Position numbers and translations under genes: made by a program
The notes under the pieces: model-generated
What the model was told of the DNA's origin: nothing
The model's database searches: none
Seen by the model: the letters and a program-made list of their open reading frames with translations, nothing else
Origin: Trochalopteron elliotii
Taxonomy: Eukaryota; Chordata; Aves; Passeriformes; Leiothrichidae
Length of the DNA stretch: 64,000 nt
Assembly (NCBI GenBank): GCA_024734555.1
Contig: JANPWX010020521.1
Span: 248,827 to 312,826 of the forward strand
Direction of reading: 5' to 3'
Part shown: piece after piece, positions 34,801 through 47,258 of the stretch
Layout: every line of letters starts with the position of its first letter
Position numbering within the stretch: the first letter of the stretch is position 1

Positions 34801-37800
34801 GTTCCAGTGACATGTGGGAACACTTGGACTGGTCCTACCTACAACAACTCAGGGAAGTGTGATAATAAAAACAAAATAGTGGGCAATTAATATTGCATCT
34901 AATCCAGGGCATCTACCTTTTCTCAACACAAACCATGTGTTACATATCTCTTTCAAGCCCAGCAGAGTCTTACAAGATCAGTTAGATACATTTATCTAAC
35001 TGTGAGTGTGCGATATAGTTATAGAATACAGGTTAATATCTAAAGTTCATTTCTGGAAAACAATATCTAATAAGCACTTTGTTTCCTTAGCTCTGCTATC
35101 TACATTACAAGTTAATTAATTACTTTACTTACAAGCTTCTGCACACAAGTAAATGAGCTCAGTTCTTCTGCTCCTTTGCATTCCATCTGCTCTTTTACAC
35201 ATCTGAAAGCCCCTGTAAATTTGGCTGTTATGTCAGTATATGAGTGCTAGGGGAAGACAGAAGAAGTACTTACCTGCCAGATCATTATTTTTATTTCCAA
35301 GGAGGTTAATATTCAAAAATGGCCCTCCACAGTCATTGAAAAATTGGGCTGGAACAAAAAAAATCAACCACCAAATATTTCTAATACACACATCAATTTT
35401 ATATTGTCACTACCTTGAGAAATACATATTGCACATAAAAACATCCAAGATATATATCACAAAACAAATTTTTTTGTCCACTAAAAGGCACTGTAATTTT
35501 TCATTTAATTATGAGTCACTCAAAGCAAGATTTCCATGTTTTTGGTGATAATTGCTATCCAAAACATAATCAGTCACCCAACACTACCTGACTGACAGTC
35601 AGCAAATGTGTGAAACCCTCCATGCTTGGTTTAGGCCAGCAGCCCTTGGAGATTTATATGCATTGAGAATTGATGTGCAACACATGTTTTTTATCTGAAA
35701 AGGCCTACACCTCTTTGGGGAAATAAATCAACATTTTTGTTATGATACACAGCAACCTAATAACACTTCCAGATAATAATAACAGGATAACCAATTTTTA
35801 ATTTATTGTCAAAATTTCAGGATATGGATTACCAGCAGAAATATGTTAATAGAGTTTATGGGTCAGATTAAGATCACTAATATTTAGAGTGAAATCCCAC
35901 TTAAAATAAAGTATTTAATTGGTTACAGGTATTGTGCTACCACAGGAATTGTTAAGTTGAATGAAGCCACTGGAAGCAAACTCATCCTGTCCAGCTTTTA
36001 CTGACACCCTTTGAGTCAGTTTTTGTCATTGCAGCAGAGTCAAGTGACTTGTCACATATTTCGATGTAATACAAAAATATTTTTGGTGGTGTAAGGAACT
36101 CTGAGAGCAGAAAATATGGTGTTTTAAGGCTAAAGAACTCAGAAGTCAGTCTCCATGAGAGAGCAGTGCAGTCTCAGCCCCTGTGCTTGGCTGTGGTGCA
36201 TTCCATCAGTCCTCTGAAGAGCTCTGGGAATGAATTTTTCCCCTCTTGTTGAGGGAAGATGGATATGAAGCTTTCTTTAACTGCCTTTGCTTCCACCTTC
36301 TCTCCAAACACACAGAATGTGAAGACTATATAAGAAAACAATTCTTCATAAAATTCCCAATGCACAGTCTTTCAAGCCAACATTTTCTTTGAGAGCCTGA
36401 ATTTTTTGTTTTGCTGACAAGGGCAGTAACAGTAATATATTGTTTTGTTCTTGGTTGATATTGTGATCATAATTCTACAAATCCTGTTAATCCTACCACA
36501 ATATTGATGTGTATTAGCCTGGGGAAATGTAGAGATGTCTGTAGTATCCTTAAAGATTTTCCTTTCCTTTTCTGCCTCCTTTTTTTGTTTTAGAGTGGCA
36601 GTGATCACATAAGTGTTACACAGTAAATTATTCCTAGGGCTTAGGGGGATCTGACATTGCCGTGAAAAAATGTGAAAAAAATGTGGAAGCAGAAGTAGAT
36701 CAAGAGGGTAAGAAATTAAGATCTTCCTAGAATAACTGTGACTTTACCTCTGTTGCCACAGTCAATTGATGTTTGGAGGACTGTTATGGGATTTCATACC
36801 AGTTCATCAACACAGAAAATGCATGTCAGCTCTTGTTCTGGTGAGGGAGAATCTGGGGCCTCTGCATTGAGTGTCCTTTAACCTAACACGATGACAGGTT
36901 GCTGGCAGAAGCTGCTATGCTAGGCTAGGTTGGTGGATGAGACACCAGGGCCAGTTTTGCACCAGTCAGGCAGGTTCTGTGCCTCTCCATCTCTTCAGCA
37001 CTTGCCTGGATTCCTGTCCCAATCAGTTGATAACTCTGTCCCACTGCAGCATGTAGGTTTCCCACACTGTGGTGCTTTGACTCATTCCCTGTTCTGATCT
37101 TGCAAGAAGAACTATAAATCTATAGATCAACCCAAACAACAACAGAAAAGGATAATCGTTAATTAAACTGCATTGTAAAGCATTAAATCAGATAAGCTTT
37201 TCAATTAACAGTTCAATTTCTTTTGGCTTTATTTTGAGAAAGGAACAGCATTTACAGCCTGGAGATATAAACTCCTTTACGCCTTTTTTGATGAAACAAG
37301 ACACTCCCGCAGGTTTTTCCTCTCTCATTTCACCTCTCAGACCTAAAATATTCCTCAACAGGGAATGACTTTCCCCTGGGACAAAAACACATTGAGAAGA
37401 TAAGGTCTGTGTTTCAATTCCTCGTTCTTAAAGTGAATTCAGCAGTGTACACAGAAGCTGTTTTTTCTAACAAATATTTTTTTAGATTCATGTGTCCTGG
37501 GAGCTGTTCCTGAAAGACAGGGCTAGGCTGCAAAATTGAGGCAGATTCTAGGCAGGATTCTAACTTTTACTTTTATGGGGAGAACTATAGCAAAGTCAGG
37601 ACTAGACCTTTGCTTTTTTGTCTTTTTTGAGCCTTTCTGAGCAACCAATCTCACCACCACTTGTGCATGATGTATATTGAAACTTTTATACTAGGGAAAA
37701 TACAGTGTGTATAGCCTCACCAACAGCACCAGTCCTCTTCCAAGCACGTGAGGATGATGGGTCTGAGCAATAATGCCTGATGAAAGGCTTTGAGAGAGAA

Positions 37801-38189
37801 ATGGATGCTGTACTAGGCTAAGAATTAAAGGTATTTAAGAGCAGCCCAGCTGTGTGTTCATCAGCCTGCCCTTAAATGCTGAGCAGAAACAGAGCCTTTG
37901 TACAATGCTGTATCATCAAGCTTTGTTTTCTCTTCTGTTTTCCTTCTTGCTGACTGTAAAAAACAAAGGAGAGTTACTGATTTTGCCATCAGCATTTGGA
38001 TGCAGCCAACATCCAGGGAGCAGCACAAATTCCTCCACAAAAGGGTTAGGGCTGTGAGATTTTAGCTCCACACCTAGGCTGCCCAGGCTGTAAGGCCACA
38101 GAACCCAGAACCAAGTTCTATATCTCATCATGTCAGACTCCGCACACCCATATTCACAGTCAATACACCCAAAAGTCAAAAGAAACTAA

Positions 38190-38355
38190 AACATTAAAAC
38201 AAAAAAAAACCACCAAAAAAAATCAGACAAAAACCACAGACCCCCCCCAAAACAACGAAAACACACAAAAACCAACACAAAACCCCACCAAAACCACACA
38301 AAAACAAACAAACAAAACTACAAACAAACAAACACAAAACCAAAACCACAACCCA
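38190..38355 (+). repeat. A/C-only low-complexity tract
   Basis: About 165 bases composed almost wholly of A and C (AAAACCACC, ACAAACAAACAAAC, CCCCCCCC). Only a handful of G and T are present. Confidence 0.85.
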
Positions 38356-40785
38356 ATTGAAAAACCATGTTTTTTTTAAAACGGGGTTAATTTGCCTCAT
38401 TTTAATCTCAGTGTTCCCATGACAGAACAAAATTAATTCTTCATGTCTGTTAAGTTCTGAACTTATATCTTGAAAACTTTTCCAAGCAATCAAGACATCT
38501 TTGCCTTTATTTGTATGCTTCTAGTACTCTGAGACTACTGAGTGGTTTCATGAGCCCTTTTTCTGTCACCGTCAGGGAGATCCTTGCACATTTGCCTACA
38601 GAGGGAGTAACATTCATGCCATTCTTTGAGAGATCTTCAGTGTGAAAACATATTGGGTCAAACTTCAATATACTGCCTTCCAGCAAGAAAACTACTGCCC
38701 TGTAAAATGTGATCATGTAGCACAGGTGTACTTGCACAAAACGTACAGCTCAGTTTCCTATTTTTTTTTCCTACTCCTTTATCTTTAGTAAAAGACACCT
38801 CTTTTCAACCTTAGAAGCACATATCATAACAATAAACCAAACAATTTATTAAATACTTTGTTTGTTATGGGTATTTTTGAAGGATTTTTGTCCCTGTTGG
38901 CAACAAAAAAAACCCAAAACACCCAAACAATTTTTTTTAAATTCTGCACATTTTTACTTCACATGTGTAAGAATAGGTTCCCCATCAAATTGTCTAGTTA
39001 TGGATTTCATGAAAGGCCCTCAAGCAAAATGAGTCCTCTTCTGTTTGCAAATGTTCCTGTTAGAAACAGAGGATGAAAAGAGCAAAACAATTTGCTGCAT
39101 GACAGTGGTGAAGTGCTGAAAGGGCAAAACAGCCTTGGGGTATAGGGACATTCTTTGTGTGACAGTGGAAAATCCTGGTTTTGCTAAAAGGAATTTTTAA
39201 AAAATCAATCCTTCGTGGGGTGAAAAGTACAAGAAACACATTTAAAAGAGGTAAAAATGGGTAAAATAGGTTAAAAAATGAGATCACAAGCAGGTTTTTA
39301 TCATTTGCAAATTTGAAAACTGGAAATTTAGCAAGAACAGTTAAAAAATTACAAGTTGTCAAGTTCATTTAAAGTAGATTTAAAATGCATGAAATCTAGG
39401 TATGGAAACAGAGGTGTGTACCTACTGACATCTTATTCTCTCCATCACCAGAAATCTATGATGCACTTTGTGTAAGCATATATTCAACCACTCCCCCAAA
39501 AGATTCCTCCCCATTTTGAGCCACTTTGGCAGATATTTTGTGTTCTAGAGGATAAAATGGTCTGGTCAGTTCTGACACTGGTGGTGGAGCTGTCAGGGTG
39601 ATGCTATGCAAGGGAAAGAGAGCCAGGAGGTGCAGAGTCTTGGTCACTGCTTCATCTGCAGCCTGGAGAGTGGCAGGAACAGTGTGAGTTCTTTGAGCAG
39701 AACCAGCATGACATAGTCACATTGAGATGATAGATATAGCATGTAGGGATGATAACAAACAGTAATAAAGGTAGATATAATAATTATACTATTATCTTGT
39801 CCACCACCAATGTGAAAGTGTTGTTTAATAATTGAAATATATATGTAAAATAAAATTAGAAATAAGTGTTAAAATATATAGGCAATACATACGTGCTGAT
39901 TGAGGTGCACCAATTGGCTCTGCTTGTGAACAAAGTTAGAAAAGAGAAACTGTTGTTTCACAGAAATATTTCCTATTTCTTTTGGCTGTTCTGGGGACAC
40001 ACCAGACTTTCACAATTAGAGTAAACCAGCCATTTCCGTGACCTTGAAAGCTTTCATGCCTAACACTATAAAAGTATGTTCTTGGTGCTGTAGTTCAGGG
40101 CACTTTAAATAATGCATCATGGTAGATATAAATTTCCTGAATGTTGCTGCATGCTGCAAATGCTTTTACATTTAAATTGTAGTAGACATTGCACCGTGGG
40201 ATACACTATAATTGCCATACTGTTTTGGAGAAGCAGAGCTGAGGTTGACAAGAGTTTATAAAGTGTTTGTACTCTTATTGGTTCTAAAGTTGGTAATTCC
40301 ATAATTCTACATTGAGTGCCTCTGCAGGGACTGTCCTGAATGTTGACCATGTAAAAGGAGTTTAGGATTTTTGCTAGATGCCTGTACATAAAACAGTTTA
40401 AGAAATGCAGGTGATGATTAAAAAAAAAAAAAGTATAGCTTTTAAAAAAAATATATAGCTTATACTTGTTTTGCTCAAGCATAGATTCAAAACCAAAAAC
40501 TGTCACTGCAGGGAACTGCAACCTGGTAAGCAGGTCAATGCAAAGAAGGCAGTGCTAGCCCTGCTAACAGTAAACCTGCTGAGTGGATAATGAGATACGG
40601 TGCTCTGCAGCATTGCAAATCAGACAGAAACCTGTGAGGGCACTGGCTTCACTTACAGAAAAATGAAGGCAAGGCAATGCATGAACTGATTTGAGATTTA
40701 ATTTTTATGTTTCTTGGTCCTGCAAGAAGCCTGATGCAATATGCTGGGTTAAATGAAGCATGCATTAAAATGATATTGACAGAAT

Positions 40786-40850
40786 GGGAAAGAGAGAGGT
40801 GGGGGGGAGGAGAAGAGAGAGTGAGGGGAAAAGGGAGAGGGTGAAAGTTT
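40786..40850 (+). repeat. Purine (GA)-rich low-complexity tract
   Basis: A near-pure A/G stretch includes GAGAGAGG, a GGGGGGG run and AGAGAGAGTGAGGGG. No coding or repeat-family meaning is evident. Confidence 0.8.
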
Positions 40851-42027
40851 TACAACAAAGATGTTTCTAAAGCAAGTTTTCAGCTTCTTCTTGTTCCTTT
40901 ACTCAGAAAGACCAAGTTCTTAACTGGAAATATTAAATCCAGGCAGAGCACTTAAATACAGATGTGCTTTTGTTTTGCCTTAGTGTAGTTACAGACCAGA
41001 GAGAATTGTGGTGTTTGTGTCTTCAAGAACCCACACCGTGTGTGGTGCCTCCTGAATTCCATGGGGTGCCAGTGGAAGAAGCTGCAATGTCTCAACATGT
41101 TGAGGCTAACATACTTCACTGTAGGTGGGAGAAAAGTATTTTTTTTAAAAAAGAAAAGTTAAATATTATATTATAATAATTCATTTTCTATTCAGCTACA
41201 GTGAAATATCTTGTGAACCAACAGAAGCCTCCTGAAGCAGAATGTCAAAGGACCGTGAGCAGGTTGCCCAGGACTATAAAACTGTACCTTTACAGAGCAG
41301 TAGGAAAAAGAGGCATTGAGGTATATTTTGCAATTAGAGAACAGAAGCAAGTGATAGTTTGAGAGGACTAGGACTATCTGTCTCCCTCTGAGTCTGGGTT
41401 GATGTTAGCAATTTAACTTGTTAAAAATATTGCTCAGCACCTACTCAGGGAATGGAGTCAAGGAGGTAAAATGGGTTTGGTGCTCAGCTGAGAAGGTAAT
41501 TGCAAACCAAGTTTAAGACAGAAAACAAAGAGCAAAAGGAGTTCTATCCTAGAGAGAAGAATACTATTTACTACTTATTAGGCACTGCAAACAGAGTTTT
41601 CTTTGTGTTTGTGGGCTGAAAAACATAAAATATATATGCTACAAGATTTTCAGAAACACAGTTTTTTCATGCAGGAAGAATGGGGATGAGATTTGAAGTT
41701 AAGTGTTGAAGTCACACTTCCTTTATCCAATAAAGAATCATTTTAACTCTGTTTAAAACTTTTTCCCCTGCTTAGTTGTTTGTTTGGAGTTTTTTTTCCT
41801 TCTCCCCCAGTGTCCAAATTAGTAGGTGGAAGTATAACCAGAATATTATTGAAGTGCTCAGCTCATGCAGGATGCAGACATAAATGGATATTACCTGATA
41901 TGATAAAATATTCTATGTTTGCAATTGTTTTCATGGGCATAATGGCCTTGTGAAAATTCTAATTATTGTAGTCAGTTATGCTACACATGTGTCTACTGGG
42001 TTTCAGTGACATTCATCTTGGGGTTAG

Positions 42028-42126
42028 AGGTGGCTTGGGTTTGTTAGTTAGTTAGTTAGTTCATTTGGTTTTTTTCGGTTTTGTTGTTGTTGTTGTTTGG
42101 GAGGAGTGGTTGGTGTTTTTTTTGTT
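42028..42126 (+). repeat. G/T-rich tract with (GTTA)n and (TTG)n
   Basis: Contains GTTAGTTAGTTAGTTAG and TTGTTGTTGTTGTTG within a G/T-only stretch. It is the strand mirror of the A/C-only tract at 38190-38355. Confidence 0.8.
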
Positions 42127-44533
42127 ATGCTCTAGCAAAGATGTTAAAATGCAGTGTAAGAATAATTTGCAAGAGCATTTACATATTTTTCAGTTATGGT
42201 CAACTGATTGATTTCCTGGCCTGGGGTTCATGCTCAGTGAAAGTTTTACTGCCTTAATGGATTATCAGGCTTAAACCACTGAGCATATTTATTGTACCAG
42301 TCAACTTTCAATGCATAAAAAAACCCCTTGTATTTCTATAGTGGACCTCTAGCTAGGGAAGATTACATTAACGGTCTTAGTTTTCAAAATCAAGGGGCTG
42401 TTTCTCATAATTTTCCATCACACCAAAATATTCCTGCATTTTGATTGAATTTTGGTCTTTCACTTGTCCTCCTCAACGTTACTGTAAAGTTTGGTGAGAG
42501 TGTGAGTCCAATAGAGGCTGCAATATGTGTTACAGGCACAAGAGAAAACTTGATTCAGATGTGGTGGATCTAGAGGTACATAGTCTCATGGATCCACAAA
42601 TACTGCAGAACACAGTCACCACCAGAATACAACAGGATGGGCTGTTTTAGCTGGTGAAAGACACTAAATATTCACATTCAAACCACAGAGTCCTTTCTTC
42701 ACCAAAGGTCTTTAAAAAAGCATTAATGTAATTGTCACTATTTTCTCTTATTGCATAATTCTGACTTTAAGTAGAGTAATGGGAGCTGCTGTCATTAACT
42801 ATAGATACCGATGCAACCTTCTCACAATACAAAGTTAAGACAAGAACAGCAGGAATGATTTTGCAGTTTCTGAATTTTTGTATCCATTGAAGCAACAATT
42901 GCAGTGCCATTCTTAAATCTTCTGTGAGCTGATTCAGTGGTAAAGCAGTAAGGTGTGAATCTTCTTGACCAAAAACCAACACCTAGGTTTTGTTTGTGTA
43001 GACACATTACTTCTTATTTTTCTGTCTTGACATTGCAAAAGGCTCCACGAAACTCCAGTTTTTCTGTATGAGGGACAATTTGTTGAAAGTTATTTGGATG
43101 ATTTTTTTGCTGGATGATCCTAGATGTTTTTGGTGCTGTGCCATCTGCCTGATTAGGCAATTGAACCAGTGTCAAAGCCCTTTTCTTCCTGGTCCTGTCC
43201 CTGACCTGAGCAGCCCCTGTCTTCTTAGAGGGTGTCTTCTTAGAGGAGTTTTTTGAGAAGGCAAGAGCACCTAAAAGCAAGACACCAAATATTTTTCCTT
43301 GCTTTTACGGACATGAGGAAAACACTCATGCCCATAAAAGCAGTGCTGTTACTTCTGGAAAGCAGTTTTCTCTCATAATCTGCACTAGGCATGTACCTGG
43401 TCTTTGTGGTGAGCTCTCCTAAAACCACAAAAACAGGAGCACTGGAGAGAAATCCTCTCTGGTGTCAGGGAGAGTCCAGTTCTTCTCCAGCAGCACAGCA
43501 CAGAGAAAAAGATTGTTGGCACCACGTGTGCAGAGAGTCAGTCTGAGCCCCTGCTGAAGAGGGAATGGGGTTTGAAGGGTATCTTTTCACCCTGTTTCAT
43601 TTTTGTTCCTCAAGCTCCCTCCCTTTCCTTCCATGCATAAGAAATACGACACGAGCCAGGACCCAAGACAGGTTACTTGTAAACATGTTATTGCATTGTT
43701 TGGCAGTCTACAAACTGAGGAGCTACTGAAAAGAACATAAGAGTCAAAAAAAAAAAACCCTCTTGAATAAATAAGCAGATTCACCATTTTAAAAGCATAA
43801 ACTTGGTCCACTGATCAACTTTACTCCTGAGAAAAGAAGGTTAAGAGACTCCATTTAGATTTGTTTGCTTAATTGATTTCGAATTTGGTTTTTTAGTTGT
43901 GTTTTTAATATTATTTTTCTGCCTGGTAAACTCTGTTTGATCATCTTCAGAGAGAATACAGTTGTTTAAAAATTCATTACTGCCATTTTTTACTTGTAGG
44001 ATTTTTAATAAACTACAATTTGCAGACCCTGTGCGCTAGCATGGGAAAAAATGAATATTTTATAGAAATACATTGAGAAAATAAATTACCTGTCTCAGAT
44101 TATAGGCAGATATGACTTTCACTGATGGCAGAAATAAAAAAAAAATGCTTGATATTTTCATGTTCTACAGCATTATATTATATCATGTCTTGTAAGGAGC
44201 CTGTTTCTTCTTCATTTCTCTATTCTCACATGCCCTCCTCTCCTTTTTTCCTATGAATCCAGTATGACAACCCTAGTCAGTAGAAAAATTCAGGCTGAAG
44301 CTGTTGGTGTTGCATCAAGCACAGCCCACTAACATTCCATGCACCTTCTTTCTTTCTGTTTCCATCCCCGTGTCTCAATACTTTAGCCACTGCGGACTGA
44401 ATAGGCTGAGGAAATGGGAGAGACAGAACTTTCTGGATGAGGAGAGAGCTTTATCAGACCATCTCATAAAAGACAGAAAAACTGCACAATCTGGTGGGCA
44501 GAGAGACTTCAGGTGGTTTTCACATCCCAGGTG

Positions 44534-44581
44534 ACAGGATTTCTGTTCCCCAACAGGGAACAGGATTTCTGTTCCCCAACA
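44534..44581 (+). repeat. Two 22-base direct repeats, 26-base period
   Basis: The 22-base unit running from ACAGGATTTC to CCCCAACA occurs identically at 44534-44555 and 44560-44581, separated by GGGA. Most simply a small tandem duplication. Confidence 0.9.
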
Positions 44582-46929
44582 CCCAACACCGTTCCATCTT
44601 TAGCAGCTAATTTAGGCAACTCTTGTATTTTTCTGTCAAGCCTGGTTTTCTCCACCATCTCAGAAAGTGAGAAATAAGCACCTTTGCTATCCTTTGTTGT
44701 GCTTTTAATTCCATCTTCAGTGGTCTACAGATGGTTTCCTTTCTGTCAGTCCATGTCTGGGGACTTTGCCTACCTTGAAACTTGCTGCTGAACCCCTCCG
44801 TGACAAACTCAAATTTCCATTCACTTAATGACACAGCACTTATATCTTTTCTCCTTTCCTTCTCCTATCTCTACAGCTTAAAATCTCTCCATTTCAGACC
44901 TGGGAGCTGTTTCTGTGGGAATGTCTCATGAAATTTGATGCAGATATCACATGAGTGTAAGGTCATATTCCTTATGCAATGTAAATAGGTTTTGGCATTT
45001 GTAACTTAGGGAAAAGATCCAATTGCATTGAAAGACAGAAATAGAAAGTAAGCCTTAAATTTTAAGGCAGACAATTAAATTCCACTACTAACATTTTGAG
45101 ATTAATGGTACAGTGAAACAGGCCCACTTTTTGTGGCTCATTCTACTAGAATTGAATTAGACTCATAATGTGAACATATGGAAGCAGTTCCCTTCATGTA
45201 TATTTAAATTCAATATTAATATTTAACACATATTCAGGCCTATGATTTTTCAGTCAAAATGTGGCAAAGATTGGAGAAAAATCTTCCTCTGCTGCAACTC
45301 TAGAAACAGTTATTCATTTCAGTGTAATTAATGTGGACTTAAAGCTGAAGCCAAAAGGAATACCCCTGGTAGCAGACTGTCCATGCATCAGTTTTAAATT
45401 TAGACTTTAACACCTCGAGGTTCAATTTTTGTTCTAATGTGCCATTCACAAAAATATTTTTGTCATTTTTAGCAGAAGAAAAAAAAACCCTCTTACCAGA
45501 AAAGGAGTGGAATGGATTAGCAATCTGTACCACCAGCCAGTAAATTCACACCTAGCTGAGCCTTACTCCAGACTGCTGGAACAATTTGTAACCTCCTAGA
45601 GAGGGGTGTGTATCCCTCGCCTGATTTTAAGTGGCACTGCGAATTCCTGGCTCCATCCAGTTATGTTTCTTAGAGAAAGTTAGTTATGTTTCCTAGAGAT
45701 AGTTCTTGAGCGAACCATCATTTCAAGTGTGGATCCATCTCTCATCATCTCCTCCTCCTCCAGGAGGAGGTGGGAGTGGGACACCATAGCCCTGAGGTAC
45801 CAGTGGAGACCCCAAGAATTCTTTTCCTCATTCCTCTCCATGTCATTCTGAGCACCTCAGTTTAAAAGGCTGGACTGGCATTCCCCACGGGTGGCTGATA
45901 CTGAAACAGACACTTTTTAGTCATCACAAGAATTTTTCCCATTCCTGCCACTGCTCAGACACATGAGTGTGCTGACTTCACTGCTGATTTTGGTGGCAGT
46001 TGTTTGAATCTGCACGTGACTGTTCTGAACTCATTCTTGAAAGAACAATTCAAAATCCTGTGTTTTGGAGCTGGAATGAGTGTGCTGAGAGGGCAGTCAT
46101 GAACCACAAAAAGATGGAGCTGTCTGCCTTTCAGTTTAGGACTGTAGCTGATGGAGTTTGCGCAGTTGCTGGGTTGTGTATTCAGGTATCCTAAAACCTC
46201 AGAGCTTCCGAAGGCATGGGTTTTAGGGAAGACAGCTCTTTGCAAATGCTTATAAATAAAAAAAAAAAAAAAGTTCAGAAGTCCTTGTCTTCGCTGCTAT
46301 TTAAAAGTATAAAAAAGGCTGAAGTAGGTTGAAAAATTAAAAAGGTTGAAAGTAGATTTGGCACAGTGGGTAGTTAAGAGGCCTTTCTTTTACTTTCTCG
46401 TTATGTCAATAGAGCTGTATTCACTGTGGATCTTATGTGCTTTTAATACATGCATACTTTGACTTTCAAGTTTGCAATTATCTCCAAGAGAATCCCCGCC
46501 CCCAATACTCCTGAAGAAATCTATCCCATCATTAGCATAACTTGCTTCTAATATATTAATATTGCGTGTTAATTTAAACTAGCAACATAAGAACCAAAAC
46601 CATCCATCCATTCCTTATTCTTGTTAATCTACTGGATATTTAGCCTTTTAATATGCTCAGAAGACTATGCTCTTTTTTCTTAATAATGAACAATTTCATA
46701 AATAGAATGCAGTAAAGAGCCTATCTTCATGTAAATACCTCTTGGTTTTTTTGTTTTTTTCCAAAGTATTTATCTAGCACTGAAAAAAAAAAAGCTTTTT
46801 CAGGGCAATGTAGAATGGCTAAACAATACATAGACAACTAGAGATAGGTAAGTAGTGAGAAAATCAGCACTGGAAACAGAAAGACACTTTATTGATATTA
46901 TAAAAATTGTGTTCTTATTGATCTCACCA

Positions 46930-47258
46930 TCTCAGCCAACAGTCTGAGAGAGCTGGAGTCATTCAGCCTGGAGAAAGGGGACACCTTCTGTGGCTTTCTG
47001 GTACTTCAAGGGGACTGCCTGTCCATATAAGAGATCCTCCTTTTCATAAGTGCCCCACGGCTGTGAGAGTGGAAAGGCCCTGGCACGGATTACCCAGAGC
47101 AGTTGTGGCTGCCCCATCCTTGGAAGTGTCCAAAGCCAGGTTGGATGGGACTTGCAGAAACCTGGCAAAGCAGAAGGTGGCTCTGCCTATGGCAGGGGTT
47201 GGAATGAGGTTTTCTTCAAGGTCCCTTGCAACCCCAGCTCTTCTGTGATCCTGTGATT
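46930..47258 (+). mobile_element. CR1 LINE 3' end, plus orientation
   Basis: Forward CR1 landmarks: TTCAGCCTGGAGAAAGGGG near 46962, AAAGGCCCTGGCACGGATTA near 47072, GTTGTGGCTGCCCCATCCTT near 47102, GTCCAAAGCCAGGTTGGATG near 47129. The end, TCTGTGATCCTGTGATTCT, near 47240, shows degenerate octamer units. An internal part between 46980 and 47040 is rearranged or lost. Confidence 0.9.

Larger units (their letters stand above)
31831..46929. other. Long intergenic stretch, no gene recognised
   Basis: Fifteen kilobases of mostly AT-rich unique sequence. Frames up to 136 codons (32785-33195 plus, 40117-40521 minus) lack domains and look random. Low-complexity patches are listed separately. A perfect 14-base repeat, TGTCTTCTTAGAGG, occurs twice at 43218-43246, and a 20-base near-duplicate occurs at 45661-45703. 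I found no tRNA, rRNA or hairpin gene. Confidence 0.45.

Noticed and set aside
36174..36365. 63-codon minus frame with a protein-like end (FPELFRGLMECTTAKHRG)
   Set aside because: Short, no family recognised, no splice or promoter context. Not enough to call an exon.
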